Below, one piece after another: positions 52,212-61,052 of a stretch of DNA of 64,000 nt. Source of the DNA: Nocardioides thalensis (lineage in GTDB: Bacteria; Actinomycetota; Actinomycetes; Propionibacteriales; Nocardioidaceae); the NCBI RefSeq assembly GCF_013410655.1, contig NZ_JACCFP010000001.1, positions 434,001 through 498,000 on the forward strand, read 5' to 3'. Numbering within the stretch: the first letter of the stretch is position 1; the number at the start of each line of letters is the position of its first letter. The notes beneath the pieces were generated by a model. That model saw nothing but the letters and a program-made list of their open reading frames with translations, searched no databases and was not told the origin of the DNA. A program made the position numbers and the translations under genes.

Positions 52212-53425
52212 CCGCCGCTCACCGCGCCGACGGACCGGCCATCGTCGGGCGCGACCTCGCGAAGGTCTACGGCCTCAACGCGCGTACGGCGGCCCGGGTG
52301 CTCGCCAGCGAGGACCCCGCCGCAGCGGCCGCGGCCGCGCGGGGCCACCTCGGCGCCCACGACGTGAGCTTCAGCGTCGACCGCGGCGAGATGTTCGTCG
52401 TCATGGGTCTGTCCGGATCGGGCAAGTCGACCGTGCTGCGGATGATCAACCTGCTCAACCGGCCCACCGCGGGCCGGCTCCTGATCGACGGCGAGGACGC
52501 CACCCAGGTCTCGCCGGCGCGCCTGCGCGCTCTCCGGAACGAGAAGATCGGCATGGTCTTCCAGCACTTCTCGCTGTTCCCACACCGCACGATCCGTGAC
52601 AACGCCGCCTACGGCCTGAAGGTCCGCGGCGTGGCGAAGGCCGAGCGCCGCGAGCGCGCGGACGTCGCGTTGGCCAGGGTCGGGCTGGAAGGTCGCGGGG
52701 ACCGGTTCCCGCACGAGCTCTCCGGCGGCATGCGGCAACGCGTGGGCCTCGCCCGCGCCCTGGCGGTCGATCCGCCGATCCTGCTGATGGACGAGCCGTT
52801 CTCGGCGCTCGACCCCCTGATCCGCCGGGACATGCAGGACCTGCTGGTGGACCTCCAGGCCGCCGACCGGCGCACGATCGTTTTCGTCACGCACGACCTC
52901 AACGAGGCCATGCGCATCGGCGACCGGGTGATGGTCATGCGCGACGGCCGCGTCGTGCAGGTCGCCCCCGGTCCGGAGATCGTGGCCCACCCGGCCGACG
53001 ACTACGTCAGCGAGTTCGTCTCCGACGTCGATCGTGCGCGGGTCCTGTCGGCGACCGACCTGCTCCGGCCCGCTCGCCTGGTGCTGCGTCACGACGACCG
53101 GCCGGCGGACGCGCTCCTCCGGCTGGGCCAGAACGAGGTCACCGGCGCGTTCGTCGTCGACGACCACCAGCGCCTGCTCGGCGTCGCCACCGCTGACCGG
53201 CTCGCCGAGGTCGGCCGCCGCGGCGACGCGGCGGCGCGGGACGCCGTCGGCGCCGACTACCGCACCGTCGCGGCGGGCGCCGTCGTCGGCGACTTCATGC
53301 ACCTCGCCGGCCGGCACGTCGTACCCCTCACCGTCGTGGACGACGACGGCCGCCTCGTCGGTGTCGTGCCGCGGGCCGTGATCCTCTCCGCCCTCTCGAG
53401 CTCCCGGGAGGTGGCCCATGCCTGA
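52208..53425 (+). CDS. proV: Glycine betaine/proline-type ABC ATPase with CBS domains
   Basis: A 405-residue ATPase. Walker A is GLSGSGKST, the signature is LSGGMRQRVGLARAL, Walker B is ILLMDEPFSALD, and the C-terminal 110 residues form tandem CBS-like domains (NEVTGAFVVDDHQRLLGVAT, PLTVVDDDGRLVGVVPR). CBS domains in ProV/OpuAA gate the transporter by ionic strength or nucleotides (knowledge). GTG 52208 overlaps proX by 4 bp. Confidence 0.93.
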   Translation: MTAAHRADGPAIVGRDLAKVYGLNARTAARVLASEDPAAAAAAARGHLGAHDVSFSVDRGEMFVVMGLSGSGKSTVLRMINLLNRPTAGRLLIDGEDATQVSPARLRALRNEKIGMVFQHFSLFPHRTIRDNAAYGLKVRGVAKAERRERADVALARVGLEGRGDRFPHELSGGMRQRVGLARALAVDPPILLMDEPFSALDPLIRRDMQDLLVDLQAADRRTIVFVTHDLNEAMRIGDRVMVMRDGRVVQVAPGPEIVAHPADDYVSEFVSDVDRARVLSATDLLRPARLVLRHDDRPADALLRLGQNEVTGAFVVDDHQRLLGVATADRLAEVGRRGDAAARDAVGADYRTVAAGAVVGDFMHLAGRHVVPLTVVDDDGRLVGVVPRAVILSALSSSREVAHA

Positions 53426-54335
53426 CCTGCGCATCGGTGAGCGCGGCGAGGACGTGATCGACTTCCTCAGCGACCACCTCGGCGGCTTCTTCGACGCGGT
53501 CAAGGAGCTGCTCAACCTGCTGCTCCGCACCGTCTACGACCTGCTGACCGTGCTCACGCCCACGGCGATGATCGTCGTGCTCGGTGTCCTCGCCCTGCTC
53601 GCCACCCGCCGGCTCGTGCTGACGCTGCTGCTGACGGCGGGCCTGCTCCTCATCGAGTCCATGGACCTGTGGCAGGAGACGATGCAGTCGATGACATCGG
53701 TCGTCGTCGCGACGGCGATCGCGCTCCTGGTCGGCATCCCGCTCGGCATCTGGAGCGCGTTCAGCCCGACGGTCCGCGCCGTCGTCCGGCCGGTGCTCGA
53801 CCTGATGCAGACGCTGCCGGTCTTCGTCTACCTGCTGCCCACGATCCTCTTCTTCGGGGTAGGGGACGCTCCCGGCCTGGTCGCGACGATCGTCTTCTCC
53901 GTGCCGCCCGCGGTCCGGCTCACCCAGCTCGGCATCAACCAGGTCGACGCCGAGACGGTCGAGGCCGCCCAGGCGTTCGGGGCGTCCCGCTGGGAGGTGC
54001 TGACCGAGGTGCAGCTGCCGCTCGCACGCGCCTCGATCATGGCCGGCGTCAACCAGGTCATCATGCTGGCGCTCTCGATGGTGGTCGTGGCCGGGCTCGT
54101 CGGCGGGGCCGGCCTGGGCGGCGTCGTCGTCAACGCCGTGCAGGGCCTGCAGATCGGCGCCTCGATCGAGGGCGGCCTGTCGGTCGTCGTGATCGCGATC
54201 TACCTCGACCGGGTCTCCGGAGCGCTCGGGGGACAGGGCCGGGGCAACCCGTCCTGGTGGCCCCATGCGCGACGGCGCCCTGCCAGCAGCGCCCTCCCCG
54301 AGCCTGCCGACACCCCTCAGCCCGTCGCGGCATGA
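53418..54335 (+). CDS. proW: Glycine betaine/proline-type ABC permease
   Basis: A 305-residue permease with about six membrane helices. The coupling loop [20 protein letters not shown] is the typical EAA motif, followed by [20 protein letters not shown]. It begins in an 8-bp overlap with proV and ends overlapping the dioxygenase start. The C-terminal 40 residues are Pro/Ala-rich. Confidence 0.93.
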   Translation: MPDLRIGERGEDVIDFLSDHLGGFFDAVKELLNLLLRTVYDLLTVLTPTAMIVVLGVLALLATRRLVLTLLLTAGLLLIESMDLWQETMQSMTSVVVATAIALLVGIPLGIWSAFSPTVRAVVRPVLDLMQTLPVFVYLLPTILFFGVGDAPGLVATIVFSVPPAVRLTQLGINQVDAETVEAAQAFGASRWEVLTEVQLPLARASIMAGVNQVIMLALSMVVVAGLVGGAGLGGVVVNAVQGLQIGASIEGGLSVVVIAIYLDRVSGALGGQGRGNPSWWPHARRRPASSALPEPADTPQPVAA

Positions 54336-55309
54336 ACGCCGCGACCGACAACGGACCGACAACGAAAGAGTGCACCGTGAACCTCGTCAGCTTCCCTTCG
54401 TCCCCGTCCACCGTGGCCGTCCGCCAGCTCGGCGGCCGGATCGGCGCGGAGATCTCCGGCGTCCGGCTCGGTGGTGACCTCGACCGCGAGGCCGTCGCCG
54501 CGATCCGCGAGGCGCTGCTTCGCCACAAGGTGGTGTTCTTCCGCGGCCAGGACCACGTCGACGACGACCTGCACGCCGACTTCGCCGAGCTGTTCGGCGA
54601 CCTGACGACCGCCCACCCCACCGTCAACACCGGCAGCGCACGGGTGCTGCGGGTCACCGCCAACCGGGGCATGGCCGCCAACAGCTGGCACACCGACGTG
54701 TCGTTCGTCGACCGGGTCCCGGCGATCAGCGTGCTGCGCGCGGTCGCGCTGCCGGCGTACGGCGGCAACACCGTGTGGGCGAACACGGCAGCCGCCTACG
54801 AGGCGCTGCCCGAGCCCCTGCGGGCTATCGTCGACCGGCTGTGGGCGGTGCACACGAACTCCTACGACTACGCCCAGCGCGACGAGGAGAACGAGGAGCC
54901 CGACGCCAACTACACCCGGGCGGACTTCACCGCGCAGCTGTTCGAGACCCGGCACCCGGTGGTGCACGTCCACCCCGAGACAGGGGAGCGGGCCCTTCTC
55001 CTCGGCAACTTCGTCAAGCAGTTCGAGGGGTTCAACCACTCCGAGTCCAGCACGCTCTTCAACCTGCTGCAGACGCGGATCAGCCGCCTCGAGAACACCA
55101 TCCGGTGGACCTGGGCGCCGGGCGACGTGGCGATGTGGGACAACCGCGCGACCCAGCACTACGCGGTCGCCGACTTCGACCACGAGTTCCGGGAGATGCG
55201 CCGGATCACCGTCCAGGGGGAAGTCCCGGTCTCGATCGACGGCGAGGCGGGCCGGATGATCAGCGGGGACGCGCGGGCCTACACCCGCATCGACGAGCTG
55301 ATCTCCTGA
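54332..55309 (+). CDS. TauD/TfdA-family 2-oxoglutarate-dependent dioxygenase
   Basis: A 325-residue Fe(II)/2-oxoglutarate dioxygenase. The metal facial triad is visible as [11 protein letters not shown] (HxD) and TQHYAVADF (His), and the 2-oxoglutarate Arg in [12 protein letters not shown] 54332 overlaps the proW stop; GTG 54377 is an alternative. It is related to taurine, sulfonate and alkylsulfatase dioxygenases. In an operon with a betaine-type transporter it may cleave the imported compound, for example a sulfonated or methylated amine (inference). Confidence 0.9.
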   Translation: MNAATDNGPTTKECTVNLVSFPSSPSTVAVRQLGGRIGAEISGVRLGGDLDREAVAAIREALLRHKVVFFRGQDHVDDDLHADFAELFGDLTTAHPTVNTGSARVLRVTANRGMAANSWHTDVSFVDRVPAISVLRAVALPAYGGNTVWANTAAAYEALPEPLRAIVDRLWAVHTNSYDYAQRDEENEEPDANYTRADFTAQLFETRHPVVHVHPETGERALLLGNFVKQFEGFNHSESSTLFNLLQTRISRLENTIRWTWAPGDVAMWDNRATQHYAVADFDHEFREMRRITVQGEVPVSIDGEAGRMISGDARAYTRIDELIS

Positions 55310-55332
55310 TCGGGGCGGCACGATAAATCCCG

Positions 55333-55361
55333 TTGTGCGGGTTGGTCCTGCGACCTACTGT
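55333..55361 (+). promoter_or_regulatory. Promoter of the MFS leader transcript
   Basis: TTGTGC (55333-55338) and TACTGT (55356-55361) with a 17-bp spacer predict transcription from about 55368. Arms TGTGCGG (55334-55340) and CCGCACA (55364-55370) are inverted and flank the promoter, which could be an operator. Confidence 0.6.
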
Positions 55362-55393
55362 TGCCGCACACGGGAAAGGAGGTGGTCCGAGGA

Positions 55394-55432
55394 ATGATTT
55401 CTTCAAGGACGCGTGAGGTGGCTGCTCGCTAG
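55394..55432 (+). CDS. 12-residue leader peptide MISSRTREVAAR
   Basis: ATG 55394 to TAG 55430-55432 encodes MISSRTREVAAR. The preceding AAAGGAGGTGGTCC is complementary to nearly all of the 3' end of 16S rRNA, a much longer match than any other gene here. The last codons and the stop lie in a GCTGCT/AGCAGC hairpin. It is rich in Arg/Ser and has no long amino-acid runs, so it is not a simple biosynthetic attenuator. Confidence 0.6.
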   Translation: MISSRTREVAAR

Positions 55433-55478
55433 CAGCCCCCCGATTCGGACGGGGTGCCGGCAATTCCCGGCAGCCACC

Positions 55479-55551
55479 CGACCCGCAGGCGCAACCGGGC
55501 TCGTCCCCCGGCCGTGGTCGCTCGACCACGCCTGCGGGTCGCTCCATTTTT
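55479..55551 (+). terminator. Intrinsic terminator within the MFS leader
   Basis: CGACCCGCAGGCG (55479-55491) pairs perfectly with CGCCTGCGGGTCG (55529-55541), with an inner hairpin GTGGTC/GACCAC (55514-55519 with 55524-55529) at its base and TTTTT at 55547-55551. It is one of the few U-tract terminators in this GC-rich window and lies about 90 bp upstream of the MFS start. Confidence 0.75.
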
Positions 55552-55605
55552 GGCGCGCGCCCGGGTCGGGCCGCGGAAAGTTGTGGTCGGCAACCTTCCG
55601 GCGTA

Positions 55606-55624
55606 TGGTTGACAACGTCAACCA
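55606..55624. promoter_or_regulatory. MarR-type operator candidate
   Basis: TGGTTGAC-AAC-GTCAACCA is a perfect inverted repeat with 8-bp arms, 20 bp before the MFS ATG. A looser AAGTTG...CAACCTT pair occurs at about 55578-55597. The MarR encoded by this operon is the natural ligand. It contains TTGACA but no -10 follows at a normal distance. Confidence 0.6.
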
Positions 55625-55643
55625 AACTTCCGGAGGTAAGAAG

Positions 55644-57239
55644 ATGGCGACCGTCGAGGCCGACGGCCAGATGACCCACCGCGAGGTGCTCGAGGCCCTG
55701 ACCGGGCTGCTCCTCGCGATGTTCGTCGCGATGCTCTCGAGCACCGTCGTGAGCAACGCGCTGCCCGCGATCGTGACCGACCTGCACGGCAGCCAGACGG
55801 GCTACACGTGGGTCGTCGTCGCCACGCTGCTCACGATGACGGCCACCACGCCGATCTGGGGCAAGCTCGCCGACCTGTTCAGCAAGAAGCTGCTGGTCCA
55901 GGCCGCGCTGGTCATCTACTCGGCCGGGTCGCTCGTCGCGGCGTTCGCGCCCGACATGGGCACGCTCATCGCCGCTCGCGCCTTCCAGGGCCTCGGTGTC
56001 GGCGGTCTCACCGCGCTCGTGCAGGTCGTGATCGCGTCGATGGTCCCGCCCCGCGAGCGGGGGCGCTACAGCGGCTACATCGGCGCGGTCTTCGCCGCTG
56101 CGACCGTGAGCGGTCCGCTGCTCGGCGGTCTCATCGTCGACAGCCCGCTCGGCTGGCGCGGCTGCTTCTTCGTCGGCCTGCCGATCGCCGCGCTCGCGTT
56201 CGTGGTGCTCCAGAAGACGCTGCACCTGCCGACGATCAAGCGCGCGGTCTCCATCGACTACGCCGGCGCCACCCTGATCATGGCCGGCATCAGCGGCCTG
56301 CTGGTGTGGGTGTCGCTGGCGGGCACGAGCTTCGCGTGGGTCTCGCCGACCTCGGTGGCCATCGTGGTCGCGAGCCTGGTGACGATCGCGATCGCGATCT
56401 GGGTCGAGGCGCGGGTCGCGGTCGAGCCGGTGGTCCCGCTCCGCCTGTTCCGCGACCGTACGACGGCGCTGGCCACGGCCGCGTCGGTGATGATCGGCGT
56501 CTCGATGTTCGGCGCGACGGTCTACCTGAGCCAGTACTTCCAGCTCGCACGCGGGATGACGCCGACCCGCGCCGGCCTGATGTCGATCGCCATGGTCGGT
56601 GGCCTGCTCGTCTCGAGCATCGTGACCGGCCGGATCATCTCCCGCACCGGCTATTGGAAGAAGTGGCTGGTGGGCGGGATGGTCCTCGTCATCGTGGGAC
56701 TCGCCCTGCTGGGCACGATCGACGCCGCCACGCCGCTGGCCGCGGTGGGCGGTTACATGCTCGTGGTCGGTCTCGGCCTCGGCGCCACCATGCAGAACCT
56801 GGTGCTCGCCGTGCAGAACAACGTCGCGCAGGCCGACCTCGGCGCGGCCAGCTCGGTCGTGGCCATGTTCCGCTCGATCGGCGGCTCGATCGGCGTCTCG
56901 GCGCTCGGGGCCGTGCTCGCGCACCAGGTGACCGGCGCGTTCAAGGACGGCCTCGCCGGGCTCGTCGCCAGCGGCCAGGTGTCGCGCGAGGAGCTCGCCG
57001 CGTTGCGGCACTCCACCGGCAGCATCCCCGACCTCGATGCGTTGTCGCCCGCCCTGCGCGGCCTGTACGAGGGCGCCTTCGGACACGCGACGGGCCACAT
57101 CTTCCTGATCGCCGTACCGTTTGCCCTGCTCGCGCTCGCCTGCGTGCTGCTGATCAAGGAGGTCCCGTTGCGCACCACCCTCGACGTCGAAGACACGATG
57201 CACGACGCTGCCGAGACCGCGACCGGGGCGTCGGCATGA
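55644..57239 (+). CDS. MFS transporter, DHA2 (14-TMS) multidrug exporter family
   Basis: A 531-residue exporter with about 14 hydrophobic segments. It has the DHA2 motif C-like regions and motif A GKLADLFSKKLL, and acid residues in helix 1-2 (MLSSTVVSNALPAIVTDLHG). The C-terminus ends in a charged cytoplasmic tail. The start at ATG 55644 follows CGGAGG; the longer open frame upstream is within the leader. It overlaps marR by 4 bp. Confidence 0.92.
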   Translation: MATVEADGQMTHREVLEALTGLLLAMFVAMLSSTVVSNALPAIVTDLHGSQTGYTWVVVATLLTMTATTPIWGKLADLFSKKLLVQAALVIYSAGSLVAAFAPDMGTLIAARAFQGLGVGGLTALVQVVIASMVPPRERGRYSGYIGAVFAAATVSGPLLGGLIVDSPLGWRGCFFVGLPIAALAFVVLQKTLHLPTIKRAVSIDYAGATLIMAGISGLLVWVSLAGTSFAWVSPTSVAIVVASLVTIAIAIWVEARVAVEPVVPLRLFRDRTTALATAASVMIGVSMFGATVYLSQYFQLARGMTPTRAGLMSIAMVGGLLVSSIVTGRIISRTGYWKKWLVGGMVLVIVGLALLGTIDAATPLAAVGGYMLVVGLGLGATMQNLVLAVQNNVAQADLGAASSVVAMFRSIGGSIGVSALGAVLAHQVTGAFKDGLAGLVASGQVSREELAALRHSTGSIPDLDALSPALRGLYEGAFGHATGHIFLIAVPFALLALACVLLIKEVPLRTTLDVEDTMHDAAETATGASA

Positions 57240-57694
57240 CCGTGTCCGGCTCGACGACCGGCCAGGGCGCGGCGTTGCAGCACCTCGAGCAGGAGCTGGG
57301 CGTCCTGATCCGTCGGGCTCGCCGGGTCATCCGGCAGCGTGCGCACGCGGTGCACCCCGACCTCCAGCCCGCGGCCTACCTGATGCTCGCCTACATCCGC
57401 GACAACGGCCCGCTGCGGGCGTCGACGATGTGCGAGGTCTTCGACATCGACAAGGGCGCGGTCAGCCGCCAGGTGCAGCACCTGCTCGACCTCGGCCTGG
57501 TCGAGCGCGCCGCCGACCCGGACGACGGCCGCGCGACGCTCGTGTCCATCAGCGACGACGGCGTCCGCCGGCTCGGCGAGGTCACGACGCAGCGGCGCGC
57601 CTGGCTCGCCGACCGGCTCGGCGACTGGTCGGCCGACGAGCTCGAGGGATTCGCCGCGACGCTCGGCCGCTACAACGAGGCGCTCGGCGGCTGA
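57236..57694 (+). CDS. MarR-family transcriptional regulator
   Basis: A 152-residue winged-helix regulator with GPLRASTMCEVFDIDKGAVS (recognition helix), RQVQHLLDLGLVERAADPDD and GRATLVSISDDGVRRL (wing). It is the second gene of the MFS operon and is expected to bind the palindrome at 55606-55624, which would autoregulate the exporter operon in response to a drug-like ligand. Confidence 0.92.
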   Translation: MTVSGSTTGQGAALQHLEQELGVLIRRARRVIRQRAHAVHPDLQPAAYLMLAYIRDNGPLRASTMCEVFDIDKGAVSRQVQHLLDLGLVERAADPDDGRATLVSISDDGVRRLGEVTTQRRAWLADRLGDWSADELEGFAATLGRYNEALGG

Positions 57695-57712
57695 GCCACG
57701 CCTCGGCTCAGC
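57690..57712. terminator. Bidirectional hairpin between marR and glucosidase
   Basis: GCTGAGCC (57690-57697) pairs with GGCTCAGC (57705-57712) around a 7-nt loop. It overlaps the stop codons of the convergent marR and GH13 genes. Confidence 0.65.
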
Positions 57713-59354
57713 GCAGCCAGACCGACGTGTCCGGCGGCAGCACCGTGCCGCCCTTCCCGAGCGGGCCGCTGCTCATCAGCACCTCGCCAGCCGGCAGCGG
57801 CACCGGCTCCGCACCCGCGTTGAGCAGCGCGGTGAGCCCGCCGCGGCGTACGACCAGCAGGTCGCCGTCGACCTCTGCCGTGGTCTCCTCGTCGAGGCCG
57901 CGCACCCACTCGCTCCGCGCCGCGAGGGCGCGGCGGTAGAACGCGAGCGTCGAGTCCTCGCTGGCGAGCTGTGCCTCGACGGTGAGCGGCGCCCAGTCGT
58001 CAGGCTGCGGGATCCACGGCTGGCCACCGCCCGGACCGAAGCCGTAGGGCGGCCGCGCGCCGCTCCACGGCATCGGCACCCGGCAGCCGTCGCGCCCGGG
58101 CTTGCCGGTGCGGAACCACGACGGGTCGGTGCGCGCCTCGGGCGGCACGTCGACCTGCTCCAGGCCGAGCTCCTCGCCCTGGTAGACGTACGCCGAGCCG
58201 GGGAGCGCGAGCATCACCAGGGTCGCGGCGCGGCCGCGCGCCACCCCGACCTCGCCGCCGCCGTACCGGGTGGTGTGGCGGATGACGTCGTGGTTGGACA
58301 TCACCCAGGTCGGGGCCGCATCGGTCTTCTCGAGCGCCTCGAGCGAGCTGGTGATGACCTCGGCGAAGTCGTCGGCGGCCCAGTCGGCGCCGAGCCAGGC
58401 GAAGTTGAAGGTCTGGTGCAGCTCGTCGGGGCGCACGAACATCGCCATCGACTCCGCGGTCTGGGTCCAGGCCTCCGCGACGGCCATCCGCTCGCCGTCG
58501 TAGGAGTCCAGCACCTTGCGCCAGCGACGGTAGACCTCGTGCACCTCGGGCTGGTCCCACATCGGCTCGTCGGCGAGGACCCGTTCGACCATCGATCGCT
58601 CGGCCTCCTCGGACCGGGCGGCCGGCGCCGCCTGCTCCTCCGGGCGCGGGATCGTGTGCGGCTCCGGCTCGTCGGCGGTCTCGGGGCGCACCTGGTCGCG
58701 GAGGCTCTCCTCCTTGTACATGCCGTGGGCGACGTCGACCCGGAAGCCGTCGACCCCGCGGTCGAGCCAGAACCGCAGCACGCCCTCGAACATGTCGCCG
58801 ACCTCGGGGTTGCGCCAGTCGAGGTCGGGCTGGGTGGAGTCGAACAGGTGGAGGTACCACCAGCCGTCGTCGAGCCGGGTCCATGCGGGCCCGCCGAAGA
58901 CCGAGAGCCAGTTGTTGGGCGGCTGGCTGCCGTCGGGGCCGGTGCCCTCGCGGAAGAGGTAACGGGCGCGCTCGGGCGCGCCCGGTCCGGCCGCGACGGC
59001 CGCCCGGAACCACGGGTGGTCGCTCGAGGTGTGGTTGGGGACCAGGTCGACGATGACGCGCAGGCCGAGGTCGTGCGCCGTACGCATCAGCTCGTCGGCG
59101 TCGGCGAGCGACCCGAACAGCGGGTCGACGTCGCAGTAGTCCGACACGTCGTAGCCGTGGTCGCGCTGCGGCGAGGTGTAGAACGGCGTGATCCACAGGG
59201 CGTCGACGCCGAGATCGCGCAGGTAGGGGAGCCGTGAGGTGATGCCCGGGAGGTCGCCGACCCCGTCACCATCGGCGTCGGCGAAGCTGCGGACGTAGAC
59301 CTGGTAGACGACTGCGTCGCGCCACCACGGTGCGCGCTCCTGCGGTTGGCTCAT
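57708..59354 (-). CDS. GH13 alpha-glucosidase / alpha-amylase family glycosidase
   Basis: A 548-residue GH13 enzyme that cleaves alpha-1,4 or alpha-1,6 glucosides such as maltose, trehalose or isomaltose. The four conserved regions are seen: [18 protein letters not shown] (nucleophile Asp), VAEAWTQ (acid Glu) and [11 protein letters not shown] 59354 begins [20 protein letters not shown] and follows GAGAGG; an in-frame start nine codons upstream is rejected. It is a cytoplasmic enzyme without a signal peptide. Confidence 0.93.
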   Translation of the reverse strand: MSQPQERAPWWRDAVVYQVYVRSFADADGDGVGDLPGITSRLPYLRDLGVDALWITPFYTSPQRDHGYDVSDYCDVDPLFGSLADADELMRTAHDLGLRVIVDLVPNHTSSDHPWFRAAVAAGPGAPERARYLFREGTGPDGSQPPNNWLSVFGGPAWTRLDDGWWYLHLFDSTQPDLDWRNPEVGDMFEGVLRFWLDRGVDGFRVDVAHGMYKEESLRDQVRPETADEPEPHTIPRPEEQAAPAARSEEAERSMVERVLADEPMWDQPEVHEVYRRWRKVLDSYDGERMAVAEAWTQTAESMAMFVRPDELHQTFNFAWLGADWAADDFAEVITSSLEALEKTDAAPTWVMSNHDVIRHTTRYGGGEVGVARGRAATLVMLALPGSAYVYQGEELGLEQVDVPPEARTDPSWFRTGKPGRDGCRVPMPWSGARPPYGFGPGGGQPWIPQPDDWAPLTVEAQLASEDSTLAFYRRALAARSEWVRGLDEETTAEVDGDLLVVRRGGLTALLNAGAEPVPLPAGEVLMSSGPLGKGGTVLPPDTSVWLR

Positions 59355-59398
59355 GGGCACCAGCCTCTCACCGGCGTTCAATGGGACAGAATGGGCGC

Positions 59399-60085
59399 GT
59401 GAGCGACCTCATCGACACCACTGAGATGTACCTCCGGACCATCTACGAGCTGGTCGAGGAAGGCATCGTGCCGCTGCGCGCGCGCATCGCCGAGCGCCTG
59501 CACCAGAGCGGCCCGACGGTGTCCCAGACGGTCGCGCGGATGGAGCGCGACGGCCTGCTCACGGTCGAGGGGGACCGCCACCTCGAGCTGACGGAGGAGG
59601 GCCGCCGGCTTGCGACCCGGGTGATGCGCAAGCACCGCCTCGCCGAGCGGCTGCTCACCGACATCATCGGCCTCGACTGGGAGCTCGTGCACGAGGAGGC
59701 GTGCCGGTGGGAGCACGTCATCTCCGAGACCGTCGAGCGGCGCCTCATCGAGCTCCTCGACCACCCGACCGAGTCGCCGTACGGCAACCCCATCCCGGGC
59801 CTCGGCGAGCTCGGCGAGGACCAGCTGGGCGAGGAGTTCATGACCGACGTCGAGCCGCTCTCGAAGGCCGCCGGCTTCGACCGGAGCCGCGCCCTGGTGC
59901 GCCGCATCTCCGAGGAGATGCAGAAGGACGAGGCGCTGATGAGCGCGATGCGCCGCGTCGGGGCCCTCCCCGACAAGACGATCACCATCCAGGCCACCCC
60001 CGACGGCGTGCTCGTCGGCGCCGGCGGCGAGACCGCGGAGATCTTCCCCGAGGCCGCCGACCATATCTTCGTCAAGCGGCTCTAG
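59399..60085 (+). CDS. ideR: Iron-dependent repressor IdeR/DtxR
   Basis: A 228-residue DtxR-family repressor closely following mycobacterial IdeR in pattern: [37 protein letters not shown] (HTH), [37 protein letters not shown] with the metal ligands, then a C-terminal SH3-like domain ([11 protein letters not shown]). It controls siderophore and iron-storage genes in response to Fe(II). GTG 59399 is supported by a CAGAAT -10 box six nt upstream. Confidence 0.95.
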   Translation: MSDLIDTTEMYLRTIYELVEEGIVPLRARIAERLHQSGPTVSQTVARMERDGLLTVEGDRHLELTEEGRRLATRVMRKHRLAERLLTDIIGLDWELVHEEACRWEHVISETVERRLIELLDHPTESPYGNPIPGLGELGEDQLGEEFMTDVEPLSKAAGFDRSRALVRRISEEMQKDEALMSAMRRVGALPDKTITIQATPDGVLVGAGGETAEIFPEAADHIFVKRL

Positions 60086-60894
60086 CCCGCCGGCTGTCTG
60101 AGAGCGGCGAGCTCAGCGAGCCACTCGCTGGTGCCGGCCTCGATCTTGTACGTCGCCAGCGGGTCGCCGCGCGTCTCGCCGCGGTTGACGACCACGACCG
60201 GGATGCCGAGCTTGGCGGCCCGGCGCACGAACCGCAGGCCGCTCATCACGGTCAGGCTGGACCCGGCGACCAGCAGCGCGCCGTCGCAGCCCGCGAGCGC
60301 CTCGACCGCGTCGTAGCAGCGCTGCACCCGCGGCGCCGGCACGTTCTCGCCGAAGAACACCACGTCGGGCTTGAGGATCCCGCCGCAGGCGCAGGGAGGT
60401 ACGACGAACCCGGCCGTGTCCTCGAGAGCGACGTCGCCGTCGGGGCGCACGTCGACGGCGGCGTGCCGCTGGACCCACCCGGGGTTCGCGGCGTCGAGCC
60501 GGGCCTGGAGGGAGGAGCGCGTCGTCGTGCTGCGGCACGACAGGCACACGACCTCGGCGATCCGGCCGTGCAGCGCGACCAGCCGCGGGGTGCCGACGGC
60601 CTCGTGCAGGCCGTCGACGTTCTGGGTGATCACCAGCTCGGCACCGAGGGTTGCGACCGCCCGGTGGCCGGCGTTGGGCTCGGCGCCCTTCATCCGCGAC
60701 CAACCCACGTGCGAGCGCGCCCAGTAGCGCTGCCGGGCCTCCGGGCCGGACACGAACTCCTGGTAGGTCATCGGCATCCGCGCCGGTGCCTGCGGGCCGC
60801 GGTAGTCGGGGATGCCGGAGTCGGTCGAGACTCCTGCGCCGGTGAGCACGACGAGCGGGCGGGACGCGAGCAGCTCCAGCGCCGACTGCGACAC
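60082..60894 (-). CDS. Sirtuin-type NAD-dependent protein deacylase
   Basis: A 270-residue Sir2 enzyme. It has the NAD pocket [40 protein letters not shown] with the catalytic His and zinc Cys pair, a second Cys pair in [16 protein letters not shown], and the C-terminal GSSLTVMSG and [13 protein letters not shown] 60894 is chosen; an open frame upstream to 61002 adds 36 residues made entirely from a repeat. It converges with ideR, overlapping by 4 bp. Confidence 0.9.
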   Translation of the reverse strand: MSQSALELLASRPLVVLTGAGVSTDSGIPDYRGPQAPARMPMTYQEFVSGPEARQRYWARSHVGWSRMKGAEPNAGHRAVATLGAELVITQNVDGLHEAVGTPRLVALHGRIAEVVCLSCRSTTTRSSLQARLDAANPGWVQRHAAVDVRPDGDVALEDTAGFVVPPCACGGILKPDVVFFGENVPAPRVQRCYDAVEALAGCDGALLVAGSSLTVMSGLRFVRRAAKLGIPVVVVNRGETRGDPLATYKIEAGTSEWLAELAALRQPAG

Positions 60895-60908
60895 GCCTGC
60901 GTCGGTGG

Positions 60909-60976
60909 CTGAGGTGCGAGGAGCGCTAGCGACGTGGCTCGTCCTGAGGTGCGAGCATGCGAGCCTCGAAGGGCTC
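60909..60976. repeat. Repetitive element upstream of sirtuin
   Basis: CTGAGGTGCGAG occurs twice (60909-60920 and 60944-60955) with GCGCTAGC between, followed by a GAGCC...GGCTC hairpin (60961-60965 with 60972-60976). It lies in the region between the divergent sirtuin and sigma genes and would encode a spurious N-terminus of the sirtuin. Confidence 0.55.
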
Positions 60977-61017
60977 GAAACCTCCGATGCGGGCGCACTC
61001 ACCTCACGAGAGTACGT

Positions 61018-61044
61018 GCAACCCTGGCGATCATGGGATCCGTC
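61018..61044 (+). promoter_or_regulatory. Candidate ECF-type promoter of the second sigma operon
   Basis: GCAACC (61018-61023) and CGTC (61041-61044) with a 17-bp spacer repeat the pair found before the other SigE-family gene at 26.96 kb. The predicted start of transcription is close to GTG 61053. Confidence 0.45.
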
Positions 61045-61052
61045 AACGGGGT

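Larger units (their letters stand above)
55368..55643 (+). promoter_or_regulatory. Structured leader / attenuator upstream of the MFS exporter
   Basis: This 276-nt leader contains, in order, a strong ribosome-binding site (AAAGGAGGTGGTCC, 55375-55388), a 12-codon ORF, and three hairpins: 55421-55426 with 55431-55436 over the ORF's last codons and stop, 55438-55442 with 55450-55454, and 55455-55460 with 55467-55472. A 13-bp terminator stem with a U-tract follows (55479-55551). A palindrome just before the MFS gene completes it. The order resembles ribosome-stalling attenuators of drug-resistance genes. No aptamer or known riboswitch was recognised. Confidence 0.65.

Noticed and set aside
55375..55388. 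AAAGGAGGTGGTCC as the reversed end of a 16S rRNA gene
   Set aside because: Only this 14-nt stretch is complementary to the 16S tail; flanking bases do not resemble rRNA, and a short ORF follows at a suitable distance.
55609..55614. TTGACA as a -35 box for a separate MFS promoter
   Set aside because: No -10-like hexamer occurs 16-19 bp downstream; the TTGACA is better explained as part of the palindrome.
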